Part shown: positions 7,911 to 16,730 of the stretch, in pieces | How positions within the stretch are numbered: the stretch's first letter is position 1 | How the letters are laid out: each line of letters opens with the position of its first letter | Origin: Gammaproteobacteria bacterium | GTDB lineage: Bacteria; Pseudomonadota; Gammaproteobacteria; SZUA-152 | Length of the DNA stretch: 64,000 nt | Direction: 5' to 3' | NCBI GenBank assembly: GCA_021647705.1 | Contig: JAKIUF010000022.1 | Span: 1 to 64,000, forward strand | The notes under the pieces: generated by a model | What the model saw: only the letters and a program-made list of their open reading frames with translations | Databases searched by the model: none | Told to the model about the DNA's origin: nothing | Made by a program: the position numbers and the translations under genes

Positions 7911-9260
7911 ATGAAACGATTGATGACTGCCACAGCGCTGACTGTTGCCGCTGCACTGCTTCCTTTATTAGCCCAGGCTACCCCGTTATATCATCCGCCG
8001 GGGTCTAATCTGACTTATGGTGCGGTGAGCAATGGTCAGTCCATCATGTCGGATATCACTAATCCGGCTGCCGGTGCGGCGGTGTTGCAGCAGAATGGCA
8101 ATCAGTACCGGTTCGGGATTTTGAGTTCGGTTGGTGCGGGGTATGAGTTTGGCGAAGTGGATAATCTGTATTCACGAATTGATACAGAGTCAGAGGCATT
8201 CCAAAACCTCCAGACGGTAACATCTGTTGCCGACATTGACGCTCGTCTGGTCAGCCTCAACGCTTTACTGGTGGATATTGAGGACAATGGTTATGCTAAG
8301 GTGTTTTTCGGTGGCCATCTGCCGGTAATGCCATTGGTTGTTGCGCATAAAGCTCTGGGGGGCAGTCTGGTGTTGGATGTCAATGGCTCGATAGCCGCGC
8401 GGGCAACTGCGTTGAATGATCCTGTCAATTTCAATTCTGCGGATGCGAGCATGGGGATCGATGATCCCACTGATGATTTGACACTCACGTTTGCGGGGGC
8501 TGTTCCAAACGGGTTTACGATTGATAATGACAGTACTGTATTGGTGAAAGCTGCTCGTACTATAGAGATTGCATTGGGTTACAGCCGTCCCCTTTTGAAG
8601 ACCCGTGAGGCGACGTTGTATGGTGGTTTAAGGGGGCGTTATTATAAAGTTGATACCAGCCGCACAGGTATTCGTTTCAGTGGGCTTGTTGATGGCACTG
8701 AACAGGTCTTTGAGGATGCACTGGATTCCAATCTGGATTCTGATAGCGGGCTGGGGCTGGATGTCGGCGTGCTGTGGGTCAGTGAGTATTATCGCGCAGG
8801 AGCCACTCTGACTAACATCAACGAACCTGAATTCAAGTTTAGCCCCATTGATCTCAGTGGTTACAGTGATCCGGGTGGCCCCGTGTACCAAAAGCTGGCA
8901 GCGAGCAATACTTATACTATGGAGAAACAACTCCAACTGGAAGCGGCCTTGTATACAGCCAGCCGGAATTGGGTGATTTCCGGTGGACTGGATGCCAATG
9001 CGGTGGAGGATGTGTTTGGTGATGAATACCGGTGGGCCACGGTAAGTGCGGCTTATGCCACTGATACCTGGTGGTTGCCGGGCATCCGTGCCGGTCTTCG
9101 TAAAAATCTGGCGGGCTCGGAAATCAACTATTACACACTGGGTGCGACACTGGCGGTGGTTAATGTGGATCTGGCCTGGAGTTCGGACAAGGTTACGATT
9201 GATGGCAGCAGTGTGTCGCGTGGCGCGATGTTAAATCTGGGGCTGGAAATCAGTTTTTAA
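7911..9260 (+). CDS. Outer-membrane protein, TraF_2-like
   Basis: A 449-residue exported protein with a clear signal peptide (MKRLMTATALTVAAALLPLL, cleavage near ALLAQA-TP). The remainder alternates polar and apolar residues and ends in LGLEISF, a terminal phenylalanine typical of outer-membrane beta-barrels. Segments such as LTYGAVSNGQSIMSDITNPAAG resemble proteins annotated as 'conjugal transfer protein TraF' (PF13729), a name that does not imply conjugation. The start at 7911 has GGAG 6 bases upstream; a longer in-frame start at 7848 has no support. It converges on a second TraF_2-like gene with only 21 bases between stops. Function is unknown; a FadL/OmpP1-like channel is one possibility. 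Confidence 0.65.
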   Translation: MKRLMTATALTVAAALLPLLAQATPLYHPPGSNLTYGAVSNGQSIMSDITNPAAGAAVLQQNGNQYRFGILSSVGAGYEFGEVDNLYSRIDTESEAFQNLQTVTSVADIDARLVSLNALLVDIEDNGYAKVFFGGHLPVMPLVVAHKALGGSLVLDVNGSIAARATALNDPVNFNSADASMGIDDPTDDLTLTFAGAVPNGFTIDNDSTVLVKAARTIEIALGYSRPLLKTREATLYGGLRGRYYKVDTSRTGIRFSGLVDGTEQVFEDALDSNLDSDSGLGLDVGVLWVSEYYRAGATLTNINEPEFKFSPIDLSGYSDPGGPVYQKLAASNTYTMEKQLQLEAALYTASRNWVISGGLDANAVEDVFGDEYRWATVSAAYATDTWWLPGIRAGLRKNLAGSEINYYTLGATLAVVNVDLAWSSDKVTIDGSSVSRGAMLNLGLEISF

Positions 9261-9281
9261 CATTGAGTATTTAACGCAAAA

Positions 9282-10445
9282 TTAAAATTGCAGGCCCAAC
9301 TGGGCTGAAATACCTTCACTTTCGTCGCCGCTGTATGCGGCGACATCTATTTGCAGTGTGCTGATTAGCAGCCCAATACCGGCGGAGCCGTATGAGGCTT
9401 CATTGCCGGTCAGGTTCTGATTATAACCGGCACGCAATGTCAGCCATTGCCACACTTGCCATTCCCAGCCCAGGGCGGCAATTTGTGAAGCGGAACCAAA
9501 ACCGACCGGGTCATTTTCCAGCAGGTCGATATCTAGTTCCAATACAGAATAGCGACTTTGGTAGGCAAAACCGGCACGTAGTTGTGGTTCAACTTTGAAG
9601 ACATCGCCGCTGTCACCGTATTTGTAATTTCCGGGCACGATATTTTTTGCCACCAGCCCCATTTTCCACACACCAAATTCTTTCAATACACCGATATCGA
9701 AGATGAACTGGCCTCCGTTTTTGCTGCCGGTGCGATTAATGTCAACATCTGCGCTGCGTAGCGGGTCAGCATAACCATAGCCCGAAACCAACAAAAATTT
9801 TGCGCTGAAACCGACGGTCAGGTTTCGCATCCAACCACTTCCATTCAGCACTTTGGCGGCGGCAACACCGTTTTCAACGACGCGCAGCCCGCGTTGTGCC
9901 AGGGTGGAGGCATAACTCGGTGCAGCGAGATTATCACCGCCGATCATGGGTTGAGCAGTGGTTGCTTCATAGACATTAAAAAATGCCGCGCCGCTGAGAA
10001 TGCGACTGGGTATTGCCAGCACGAAGGCTGAATTGCGGCTGCTGCTGTACAGGTTGCCATCCAATGCATTGAGCTGTTGCTGCACCGCAGCCCGGTTGGC
10101 GGCATTATTGTTGCCGTCCAGTGTATCGGCAGCTTGTTGAAAGGCGCTGAGACTGTCTTCGACATTATCGGGGTCACCCAGTTGTCGGCTGAGCGTCGGC
10201 GCTAATAAAAACCATTCGTGAACTTCATCGGCTGTGGCCAGCAGGGCCGGATTATTAAATACCGCAAATTGCGGTCCCGAGGCTACTCCCACACCGCCCA
10301 TGGCCATGGTGCGGGCATCAAACACACCAAAAGGCACGGCAGTGGCGGTTTGTGTACATAACGTTAAGAGCAGCGCAAACGGCCAGCCAGGGTGCAGTTT
10401 TTTGTCGTTTTTACGGGAAAACATCTTCACAGTCATTTTTTGCAT
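9282..10445 (-). CDS. TraF_2 family outer-membrane protein
   Basis: A 387-residue predicted beta-barrel protein with an N-terminal signal (HPGWPFALLLTLCTQTATA) and a C-terminal phenylalanine (AQLGLQF). The segment FDARTMAMGGVGVASG followed by AVFNNPALLA is the recognisable start of the TraF_2 domain, which is also similar to FadL/OmpP1-like channels. The sequence between residues about 85 and 130 is Asn/Ala/Gln-rich and probably forms a periplasmic or coiled insertion. It begins 5 bases after the serB stop, so the two are probably co-transcribed. It converges on the related gene at 7911-9260. Its cargo or role is unknown. Confidence 0.65.
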   Translation of the reverse strand: MQKMTVKMFSRKNDKKLHPGWPFALLLTLCTQTATAVPFGVFDARTMAMGGVGVASGPQFAVFNNPALLATADEVHEWFLLAPTLSRQLGDPDNVEDSLSAFQQAADTLDGNNNAANRAAVQQQLNALDGNLYSSSRNSAFVLAIPSRILSGAAFFNVYEATTAQPMIGGDNLAAPSYASTLAQRGLRVVENGVAAAKVLNGSGWMRNLTVGFSAKFLLVSGYGYADPLRSADVDINRTGSKNGGQFIFDIGVLKEFGVWKMGLVAKNIVPGNYKYGDSGDVFKVEPQLRAGFAYQSRYSVLELDIDLLENDPVGFGSASQIAALGWEWQVWQWLTLRAGYNQNLTGNEASYGSAGIGLLISTLQIDVAAYSGDESEGISAQLGLQF

Positions 10446-10449
10446 GGCA

Positions 10450-11280
10450 CTACTCCAAAAAATCCAACACCGTATTCAGTCCACCAAATTGTATAGATAC
10501 ATCGGCCTGTGTGCGAACTGTTGGTTTCGCATGGTAGGCCACTCCCAGTCCGGCAATGCCCAGCATTTGCAAATCATTGGCACCATCACCCATGGCGATG
10601 ACCTGCTGGCGAGTGATGCCAAGTTGTTCGCACAGTTGTTGCAAATAGTCTGCTTTGGCCTCAGCACCGACAATGGCTCCCTCCACCGTGCCGTTGAGCT
10701 TCCCCTTTTCCTGAGTGAGCACGTTGGCCAAGGTGAAGTCCAGGCTCAGGCGTTGTTTGAGACGCTCGGTGAAAAAGGTAAAGCCACCGGAAACCAGCGC
10801 TGTTTTGATTTGACGTTGCTTGAGTCCACGGATCAATATCTCGGCTCCGGGGTTTAATTGTAGACGTTCGTCATACACATGTTGCAGGGCGGAGGTATCC
10901 AGCCCTTCCAGCAGAGCGACGCGCTGTTTCAATGAGGCGGCAAAGTCCAGTTCACCGCGCATGGCGGCTTCGGTGATGGCGCTGACCTGGGGTTTCACGC
11001 CAATAAAATCGGCGATTTCATCCACGCATTCGATATTGATGAGAGTGGAGTCCATGTCGGTGATGAGCAGGCCCGCTGCGGCGGCATCGAAATGTTCGGG
11101 CAGGGTATTGATATCCAGTTGACAGGCTTCACGCAGTGAATCCAACGTTTCTGGGGCCAATGCTGTGTGTTGTACACGGAAGTGCTGGGCGTAAATGCTT
11201 GGCTCGGTACCCAGCGCCTGAGTGATGTGTCGGGTTTGTTGGGAAGTGAGGGTATTGCTATGAATAATAGTTGTAGGCAT
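10450..11280 (-). CDS. serB: Phosphoserine phosphatase
   Basis: Catalyses the last step of serine synthesis, phosphoserine to serine, in the cytoplasm. A HAD-family protein: the nucleophile motif DMDSTLINIE is at about residue 75, the SGGFTFF threonine/serine motif follows, and GDGANDLQMLGIAGLGVAYHAK carries the Mg-binding aspartates (quoted in two parts: GDGANDLQML, then GIAGLGVAYHAK). The N-terminal 70 residues form the small ACT-like regulatory part seen in gammaproteobacterial SerB. I take the ATG at 11280 (276 residues); an in-frame TTG at 11289 is less likely, and no strong ribosome-binding site is visible. The next gene downstream (TraF_2) starts 5 bases after the stop. Confidence 0.93.
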   Translation of the reverse strand: MPTTIIHSNTLTSQQTRHITQALGTEPSIYAQHFRVQHTALAPETLDSLREACQLDINTLPEHFDAAAAGLLITDMDSTLINIECVDEIADFIGVKPQVSAITEAAMRGELDFAASLKQRVALLEGLDTSALQHVYDERLQLNPGAEILIRGLKQRQIKTALVSGGFTFFTERLKQRLSLDFTLANVLTQEKGKLNGTVEGAIVGAEAKADYLQQLCEQLGITRQQVIAMGDGANDLQMLGIAGLGVAYHAKPTVRTQADVSIQFGGLNTVLDFLE

Positions 11281-11382
11281 AAGTATCAACAGGTGGTGAC
11301 TTTACTGGTGGATAGGGAGGTGTATTACGTGCCGGATAGTGTAACCGCAGTGCGTTGGCAAGCCCACTTTTGTTAACACCCT

Positions 11383-12273
11383 CTAACCACATTCACTGAG
11401 CAGGCGGTCGATCATGCCCTGGGCCTGTGATTCATAGCCGCCGCCAAACAAATTAAAGTGGTTGAGAATATGGTACAGGTTGTAGAGCGTTTTGCGCGTG
11501 GCATAACCGGCATCCAGCGGCCAAGCGGCGTTGTAAACGGCATAAAAGGCGGATGAAAAGCCCCCAAACAGTTCGGTCATGGCCAGGTCGGTTTCACGGT
11601 CACCGAAATAGACGGCAGGATCAAAAATCACCGGTTGGCCCTGCGCATCAAAGGCCGCATTGCCAGACCACAAATCACCATGCAACAGGGATGGCATGGG
11701 TTGGTAATCGGTGAAAAAAGCAGCCAGTGTCGTTTGTAGCTTTTCACCACGGCGCAACAGTGAGCGTTTTGCTCCGTTTTGGCCAGCCAGTTCCAGTTGT
11801 GCTCCCAGTCGTTGTTCGGCCCAAAATGTCACCCAGTTATCGGTCTCGTGATTGAGTTGTGGGGTGCTGCCGATGGTGTTGTGTCGATGCCAGCCAAATT
11901 GTGGGCACCGGGTCTGGTGCATTGCCGCCAGTTTTCTGCCTAGCTGTGCATCGTCCCCTGTACCTTGAAGTGTTATGTGCTCCATCACCAGATAGGCATT
12001 TTCTCCGGCAATGCCACTACAAATAGGGGTGGGCACCCGCAGGCTGTGGCTGTTGATCAAGGCGTGTAATCCCTCTGCTTCGGCCTCGAACATGGACAGG
12101 TTATCAGCGGTATTGGTTTTGATGAAAAAGGTCTGTTGGTTTCCGTTTTCGCTGCCGGTGAGTGCATAGGCGGCGTTAATACAGCCACCGCCTATAGAGC
12201 GTACGGTGTCAGTAGCCAAAATTACTCCCGATGCAATTTGCACCTGCTGTGAAATGGATTGCCAGTCGGGCAT
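11383..12273 (-). CDS. Fructosamine kinase family protein
   Basis: A 296-residue member of the fructosamine/ketosamine-3-kinase family (PF03881), which phosphorylates glycated amines for deglycation. The kinase-like catalytic loop reads SLLHGDLWSGNAAF, and FDPAVYFGDRETDLAMTELFGG carries the metal-binding aspartate (split as FDPAVYFGDRETD and LAMTELFGG). SIGGGCINAAYAL is the nucleotide-binding loop and VMEH the hinge. The start at 12273 has AAGGA 6 bases upstream; a longer frame begins at 12339 without such a site. It is separated from serB by 100 bases on the same strand. Bacterial homologues (YniA type) are poorly characterised, so the substrate is inferred. Confidence 0.85.
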   Translation of the reverse strand: MPDWQSISQQVQIASGVILATDTVRSIGGGCINAAYALTGSENGNQQTFFIKTNTADNLSMFEAEAEGLHALINSHSLRVPTPICSGIAGENAYLVMEHITLQGTGDDAQLGRKLAAMHQTRCPQFGWHRHNTIGSTPQLNHETDNWVTFWAEQRLGAQLELAGQNGAKRSLLRRGEKLQTTLAAFFTDYQPMPSLLHGDLWSGNAAFDAQGQPVIFDPAVYFGDRETDLAMTELFGGFSSAFYAVYNAAWPLDAGYATRKTLYNLYHILNHFNLFGGGYESQAQGMIDRLLSECG

Positions 12274-12489
12274 GGTTTTTCCTTGGGGTTCTTGTGCGTG
12301 TGGTTGCTGGAATGATAAACGGTATTGTCTGGCTGGCACTTGTTTTCTGTTTGTTTTCGAAAGCGCTGTTTAAAAATCAACCAGATGGTTGAAGTGTTAG
12401 CATAGTCTGACTTTACGGTTGGCGAGTTAACTTAAGGTGGTTTCTCGTTTCTCTGTGCTAAGCGCTTGCCACGAATGAAGGATGTTCAT

Positions 12490-12524
12490 TTATCCACAAA
12501 ACCTGTGGATAACTTTGTGCATAA
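12490..12524. promoter_or_regulatory. Cluster of three consensus DnaA boxes beside an AT-rich stretch
   Basis: TTATCCACA (12490-12498) and TGTGGATAA (12504-12512) are facing perfect DnaA boxes 5 bases apart. TGTGCATAA (12516-12524) is a third, matching TTATNCACA on the other strand. The following 12540-12660 is strongly AT-rich with several A and T runs. The surrounding gene-free gap (12274-12827) holds nothing else except the cytochrome terminator. This could be a replication origin, a DnaA titration or reactivation site, or a DnaA-controlled promoter. No dnaA, dnaN, rpmH or mnmG gene is nearby, which weakens the origin idea. Confidence 0.55.
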
Positions 12525-12774
12525 GCTGAGGGAAGTGGTTTGTTGACCTCGGTTTTGTTACAGATTTATTAAATTGGTCAAAAAACAGTCACCATTTTTT
12601 AGTCATTAAAAACAACAGGTTATAGTTTTTTGTTGGTCTGTCCGTCAAAAAAACGTTTAAGCCGGTCAGAATGTGAGCAATGTGAAACATATTGTGTATA
12701 ACGTTCCACGCTGGTATATCGTCAAGACTGTTTTAATGGTATTGCAGGTGTTGAGGCGTCTAAAAATACGGCAC

Positions 12775-12800
12775 AAAAAAAGCCAGCACGGTGTGCTGGC
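12775..12800 (-). terminator. Rho-independent terminator of the cytochrome c gene
   Basis: GCCAGCAC (12782-12789) and GTGCTGGC (12793-12800) form a perfect 8-bp stem with a 3-base loop. On the minus strand it is followed by seven T (12781-12775). It lies 28 bases past the stop of the cytochrome gene at 12828. Confidence 0.9.
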
Positions 12801-12827
12801 CCTTTGTGCTGCTGATAAACGCCGAAA

Positions 12828-13151
12828 TTAGAGGGCCATGATGAAATCGACCAGTTTTTCGATGTTTTCGTCAGATACACGAGGTGAGTAAGGAGGCATG
12901 GGAGCGCCGCCAGTGATGTCAGCCCAATTACCTTTGCCACCTTTTTTCACTTTGGCGATCATGCGATCTTTAGCACCGGCGTCACCCTTGTATTTGGCAG
13001 CCACATCTTTCCAGGATGGACCAACGATTTTTTTGTCAACACCGTGGCAAGCCAAACAGCCACTTTTTTTGGCCAGTGCGAGATCTGCTGTTGCTTGACC
13101 GGAAATTAACAAGGCTGCTACTGCAGGAACTATCAACCATTTTGCTTTCAT
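12828..13151 (-). CDS. Class I c-type cytochrome (c551/c552-like)
   Basis: A 107-residue periplasmic monohaem cytochrome. The signal peptide MKAKWLIVPAVAALLISG ends near QATA-DL. The haem-binding site GCLACHG is at about residues 31-37. The axial methionine is in the GGAPMPPYSPRVSDE segment, the usual position in c551-type proteins. It is lysine-rich, suggesting docking to acidic partners. AGAGGA lies about 8 bases before the ATG. It is monocistronic with a strong terminator downstream. The likely role is soluble electron transfer between periplasmic oxidation systems and a terminal oxidase; the specific partner cannot be read from sequence. Confidence 0.9.
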   Translation of the reverse strand: MKAKWLIVPAVAALLISGQATADLALAKKSGCLACHGVDKKIVGPSWKDVAAKYKGDAGAKDRMIAKVKKGGKGNWADITGGAPMPPYSPRVSDENIEKLVDFIMAL

Positions 13152-13490
13152 TTAGGGCTTCCTCTTGATTTTTGTATCCAATATTTAATTAAAACTAACG
13201 AAAGAATTCGCAAACGAAACACATCTCAAGCGCTAAACTCCGCGTGATGACAAGGTTTCGTTCCCCCGTTCTCTTTTTCAGAGCAATGTGCGAGGCAATA
13301 TATTGTCGCCAGTCGCAGTCTTCCTCATGTCAGGTATGCGGCCGCAATTTCTGGACGCCGCCGTAACCTTGGGCGGTTTTATGCCATTGGGATGGTCTGC
13401 TGTCAAGTTCAGCGTAGGTTCAGGGAGACTGTGGGTGGTGGTTCGGAAGTGGGAGTGTGTGTATTCCGAGAATTGTTTCCAGGGGAAACC
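13152..13490. other. Intergenic region between cytochrome c and the DUF2782 gene
   Basis: This 339-base gap must contain the minus-strand promoter of the cytochrome gene. I see AT-rich sequence near 13160-13210 but no convincing promoter boxes and no repeat. A 100-codon plus-strand frame (13288-13590) runs antisense into the DUF2782 gene and looks spurious. Confidence 0.4.
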
Positions 13491-13796
13491 CTACCATTTT
13501 TTGATGACCCAGGCCGGGATTAACAGGGCTGGGTCGGTGTCATTTTTGCGGGTTTCCAGGTTGCCGTCACCATCACTGTCCACCAGATAATAAGGCACAC
13601 CGTGTTTGGGGGAGACGCGAATGGCGTAAAGCTGGCCGTTGACTCGTAATTCTTCAACGATATCGGTTGTGGCATCCTGAATGGTGACTTCGCCGGAAGA
13701 TTCCGGTTCTTCGGCCAGCGCAACGCTGGTAAAAAATAATAAAAGGGTTATGACCAAGCGAGTGGCAAAAGGAAAAATCAGCTTTGAAAAATGCAT
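13491..13796 (-). CDS. DUF2782 domain protein, exported
   Basis: A 101-residue protein with an N-terminal signal (LVITLLLFFTSVALA) and a C-terminal domain reading YAIRVSPKHGVPYYLVDSDG, then an acidic DGDGNLET segment and a conserved basic-aromatic end (PAWVIKKW). This matches DUF2782 (PF11191), whose function is unknown. It is divergent from polA, 166 bases away. As I recall, the same neighbour is found next to polA in Pseudomonas, which supports vertical inheritance. Probably periplasmic. Confidence 0.8.
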   Translation of the reverse strand: MHFSKLIFPFATRLVITLLLFFTSVALAEEPESSGEVTIQDATTDIVEELRVNGQLYAIRVSPKHGVPYYLVDSDGDGNLETRKNDTDPALLIPAWVIKKW

Positions 13797-13962
13797 AAGA
13801 CTTGTCTCTTTGCGACGGGGGTAGTGTTAAATATCCGCGTCAAAAATTCTGATGTGAGAAGGAGGTTAAAAACATCAATGGTACCGTGAGACAAAACAAC
13901 CCATAATCGCCCACGGTCTTATGACCATCACCATTCTATTCTAATCAAGATATGCTCGCACT

Positions 13963-16707
13963 ATGAAAGCAAACAAACAACTGATTCTCGTCGATGGCTC
14001 GTCATATTTGTATCGCGCCTTTCACGCCATGCCCTCATTAAGCAATTCCCAGGGCCAACCCACAGGTGCGGTATATGGTGTTGTCAATATGCTGCGCCGC
14101 TTGCTGAAAGATTTTCAGCCGGAATATATGGCGATGGTATTTGACGCCAAGGGCAAGACCTTCCGTGATGATCTTTATGCTGAATACAAGGCTAATCGTC
14201 CTCCTATGCCGGATGAGTTGCGTGAACAAATTGCCCCGTTGCATGCCATTGTTGAGGCTATGGGGTTGCCGATGTTGATTGTGGACGGTGTGGAGGCGGA
14301 CGACGTGATCGGCACTCTCGCCAGACAAGCTACAGAGATGGGGATGGATTGTCTGGTGTCCACGGGCGACAAGGATATGGCACAGCTGGTCAATCAGCAT
14401 GTCACGCTGATGAACACGATGGATAATTCCACATTGGACCCGCAAGGCGTGGTGGATAAGTTTGGTATTCCGCCAGAGCGCATTGTGGACTACCTCACGT
14501 TGATGGGCGACAGCGTGGACAATATTCCCGGTGTGCCCAAGGTCGGTCCCAAAACCGCAGTGAAGTGGCTGACCCAGTACGGCACATTGGATGACATCAT
14601 CGCCAGAGCGGGTGAAATTACGGGCAAAGTAGGGGAGAACCTGCGCGATGCGCTGGAACAATTACCGCTGTCCCATCAGTTGGCCACCATCAAATGTGAT
14701 GTGCCGCTGGATGCAGGGCCGACTGAGCTTAAAGTGCAGGCGGCGGATACAGAGCGCCTGACACAGTTATTTGCTGAGATGGAATTTAAAACCTGGTTGT
14801 CTGAGTTGTTGCCAGGCAAACCCGGACAGAGTGCAGATAATCATTCTTCACAGGTAACAACAGATGAAAAGGGTATGTCAGCGGCCGATGTGAATTACGA
14901 CATCGTGTTAGACGAATCGGCTTTTGAGGCTTGGTTGAAAAAGCTTCAGCAAGCCGAACTGTTTGCTTTTGATACGGAGACCACCAGCCTTGATTACATG
15001 CAGGCAAAAATCGTCGGTGTGTCGTTTGCGGTAAAAGCAGGAGAGGCAGCCTACGTACCGGTGGCTCACCAGATTACCCTGGAGGATGCCGATGCCAGCG
15101 CACAGTTGGGCCGTGATTTTGTATTAGAGAAATTACGTCCGTTGCTGGAAGATGCGAGCAAGGCCAAGGTCGGCCAAAACCTCAAATATGACATGAGCGT
15201 GCTGGCCAATCACGGTATTACCCTGCGTGGTGTGGCTTTCGATACCATGCTGGAGTCCTATGTGCTGGACAGCACTGCTACGCGCCACGATATGGACTCA
15301 TTGGCGCTCAAATATCTTAACCGCAACACTATTCATTTTGAAGACGTGGCCGGTAAGGGCGCTAAACAAATCACTTTTGATCAGGTGTCTATTAGTGTTG
15401 CTGGTCCATATGCCGCAGAAGATGCGGATGTAACCTTACAATTGCATCAGACATTGTGGCCTCAGCTGGGAAAGGAGCCCCGACTCGTCGAACTGTTTCG
15501 GGACATTGAATTACCCTTGCTGACCGTGCTCTCGCACATTGAACGCAACGGTGTGTTGATTGATGCCAATATGTTGGCGAAACAGAGTGAAGAGCTGGCA
15601 CAGCGCATGCTGGAGATTCAAAACGAGTCTTATGAGGTGGCGGGCGAAGAATTTAATCTTGCCTCGCCTAAACAGATTCAAAAAATTCTTTTTGAGAAAC
15701 AGGGCTTGCCAGTACGGAAAAAAACCCCAAAAGGTGCGCCATCTACTGCTGAAGAAGTGTTAGCGGAACTGGCTCATGATTTTCCATTACCCAAACTGAT
15801 TCTTGAATACCGGGGCATGAGTAAACTGAAGTCCACATATACCGACAAACTGCCGCAACGCATTGATCCTGGCACAAAGCGGGTGCATACCTCGTATCAT
15901 CAGGCCGTGGCCAGCACTGGACGGTTGTCATCATCCGAGCCCAATCTGCAAAATATTCCGGTACGCAGTGCCGAGGGACGACGCATTCGTCAGGCTTTTA
16001 TCGCACCAGCCGGTTTCAGCGTGCTGGCGGCTGACTATTCGCAGATAGAGTTGCGCATCATGGCACACCTTTCCGGTGATGAAGGTTTGCTCAAGGCTTT
16101 TGCGGCGGGGGAGGATATTCATCGCGCCACTGCTGCTGAGGTGTTTGCTGTGCCGTTGAAAGAGGTGGATAACGAGCAGCGGCGCAGTGCCAAGGCCATC
16201 AACTTCGGGTTAATTTATGGCATGTCAGCTTTTGGGCTGGCACGACAACTGGACATTACGCGTGGCGATGCCCAGGAATATGTTGATCTTTATTTTGAAC
16301 GTTATCCCGGCGTGAAAAAATTTATGGATGATACCCGCGAACAGGCGCATGAGCAGGGTTATGTGGAGACGGTGTTGGGTCGTCGTTTGTATCTGCCAGA
16401 TATCAATCACCGTAACGGTCAGCGTCGTCAATATGCTGAACGCACGGCCATTAATGCACCCATGCAGGGTACAGCTGCGGACATTATTAAACGCGCGATG
16501 ATTGTGGTGGATAATTGGATTGAATCTGCCGGGCTGGATATCAAGTTGATCATGCAGGTGCATGATGAGTTGGTATTTGAAATTCGGGATGAACACATTG
16601 AGGCCGCAAAAATTGAAATCAACCGGTTAATGACCGGAGCGGCTGAACTCAAGGTGCCGTTAGTCGTGGATATAGGCATAGGCAGCAACTGGGATGAAGC
16701 GCATTAG
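13963..16707 (+). CDS. polA: DNA polymerase I
   Basis: A 914-residue enzyme for gap filling and Okazaki-fragment maturation. Three domains appear in order. The 5' nuclease (about residues 1-290) has VFDAKGKTFRDDLYAEYKAN, DGVEADDVIGTLA and STGDKDMAQLV. The 3'-5' exonuclease begins with FDTETTSLDYM near residue 335, so proofreading residues are kept. The polymerase has motif A DYSQIELRIMAHLSGD near 690, motif B RRSAKAINFGLIYGMSAFGL near 740, and motif C QVHDELVFE near 864. The length is normal. The ATG at 13963 fits the family start (KQLILVDGSSYLYRAFHA). Downstream is a mobile-like repeat and then the sRNA candidate. Confidence 0.97.
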   Translation: MKANKQLILVDGSSYLYRAFHAMPSLSNSQGQPTGAVYGVVNMLRRLLKDFQPEYMAMVFDAKGKTFRDDLYAEYKANRPPMPDELREQIAPLHAIVEAMGLPMLIVDGVEADDVIGTLARQATEMGMDCLVSTGDKDMAQLVNQHVTLMNTMDNSTLDPQGVVDKFGIPPERIVDYLTLMGDSVDNIPGVPKVGPKTAVKWLTQYGTLDDIIARAGEITGKVGENLRDALEQLPLSHQLATIKCDVPLDAGPTELKVQAADTERLTQLFAEMEFKTWLSELLPGKPGQSADNHSSQVTTDEKGMSAADVNYDIVLDESAFEAWLKKLQQAELFAFDTETTSLDYMQAKIVGVSFAVKAGEAAYVPVAHQITLEDADASAQLGRDFVLEKLRPLLEDASKAKVGQNLKYDMSVLANHGITLRGVAFDTMLESYVLDSTATRHDMDSLALKYLNRNTIHFEDVAGKGAKQITFDQVSISVAGPYAAEDADVTLQLHQTLWPQLGKEPRLVELFRDIELPLLTVLSHIERNGVLIDANMLAKQSEELAQRMLEIQNESYEVAGEEFNLASPKQIQKILFEKQGLPVRKKTPKGAPSTAEEVLAELAHDFPLPKLILEYRGMSKLKSTYTDKLPQRIDPGTKRVHTSYHQAVASTGRLSSSEPNLQNIPVRSAEGRRIRQAFIAPAGFSVLAADYSQIELRIMAHLSGDEGLLKAFAAGEDIHRATAAEVFAVPLKEVDNEQRRSAKAINFGLIYGMSAFGLARQLDITRGDAQEYVDLYFERYPGVKKFMDDTREQAHEQGYVETVLGRRLYLPDINHRNGQRRQYAERTAINAPMQGTAADIIKRAMIVVDNWIESAGLDIKLIMQVHDELVFEIRDEHIEAAKIEINRLMTGAAELKVPLVVDIGIGSNWDEAH

Positions 16708-16730
16708 AAAGGGTTAACATCTTCCTGCAA

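Noticed and set aside
7911-10445. Conjugation system suggested by TraF-like genes
   Set aside because: PF13729 proteins are often chromosomal outer-membrane proteins; no relaxase, coupling protein or mating-pair genes are present.
13288-13590. 100-codon plus-strand frame upstream of and antisense to DUF2782
   Set aside because: No ribosome-binding site and no recognisable domain, and it overlaps a well-supported gene on the other strand.
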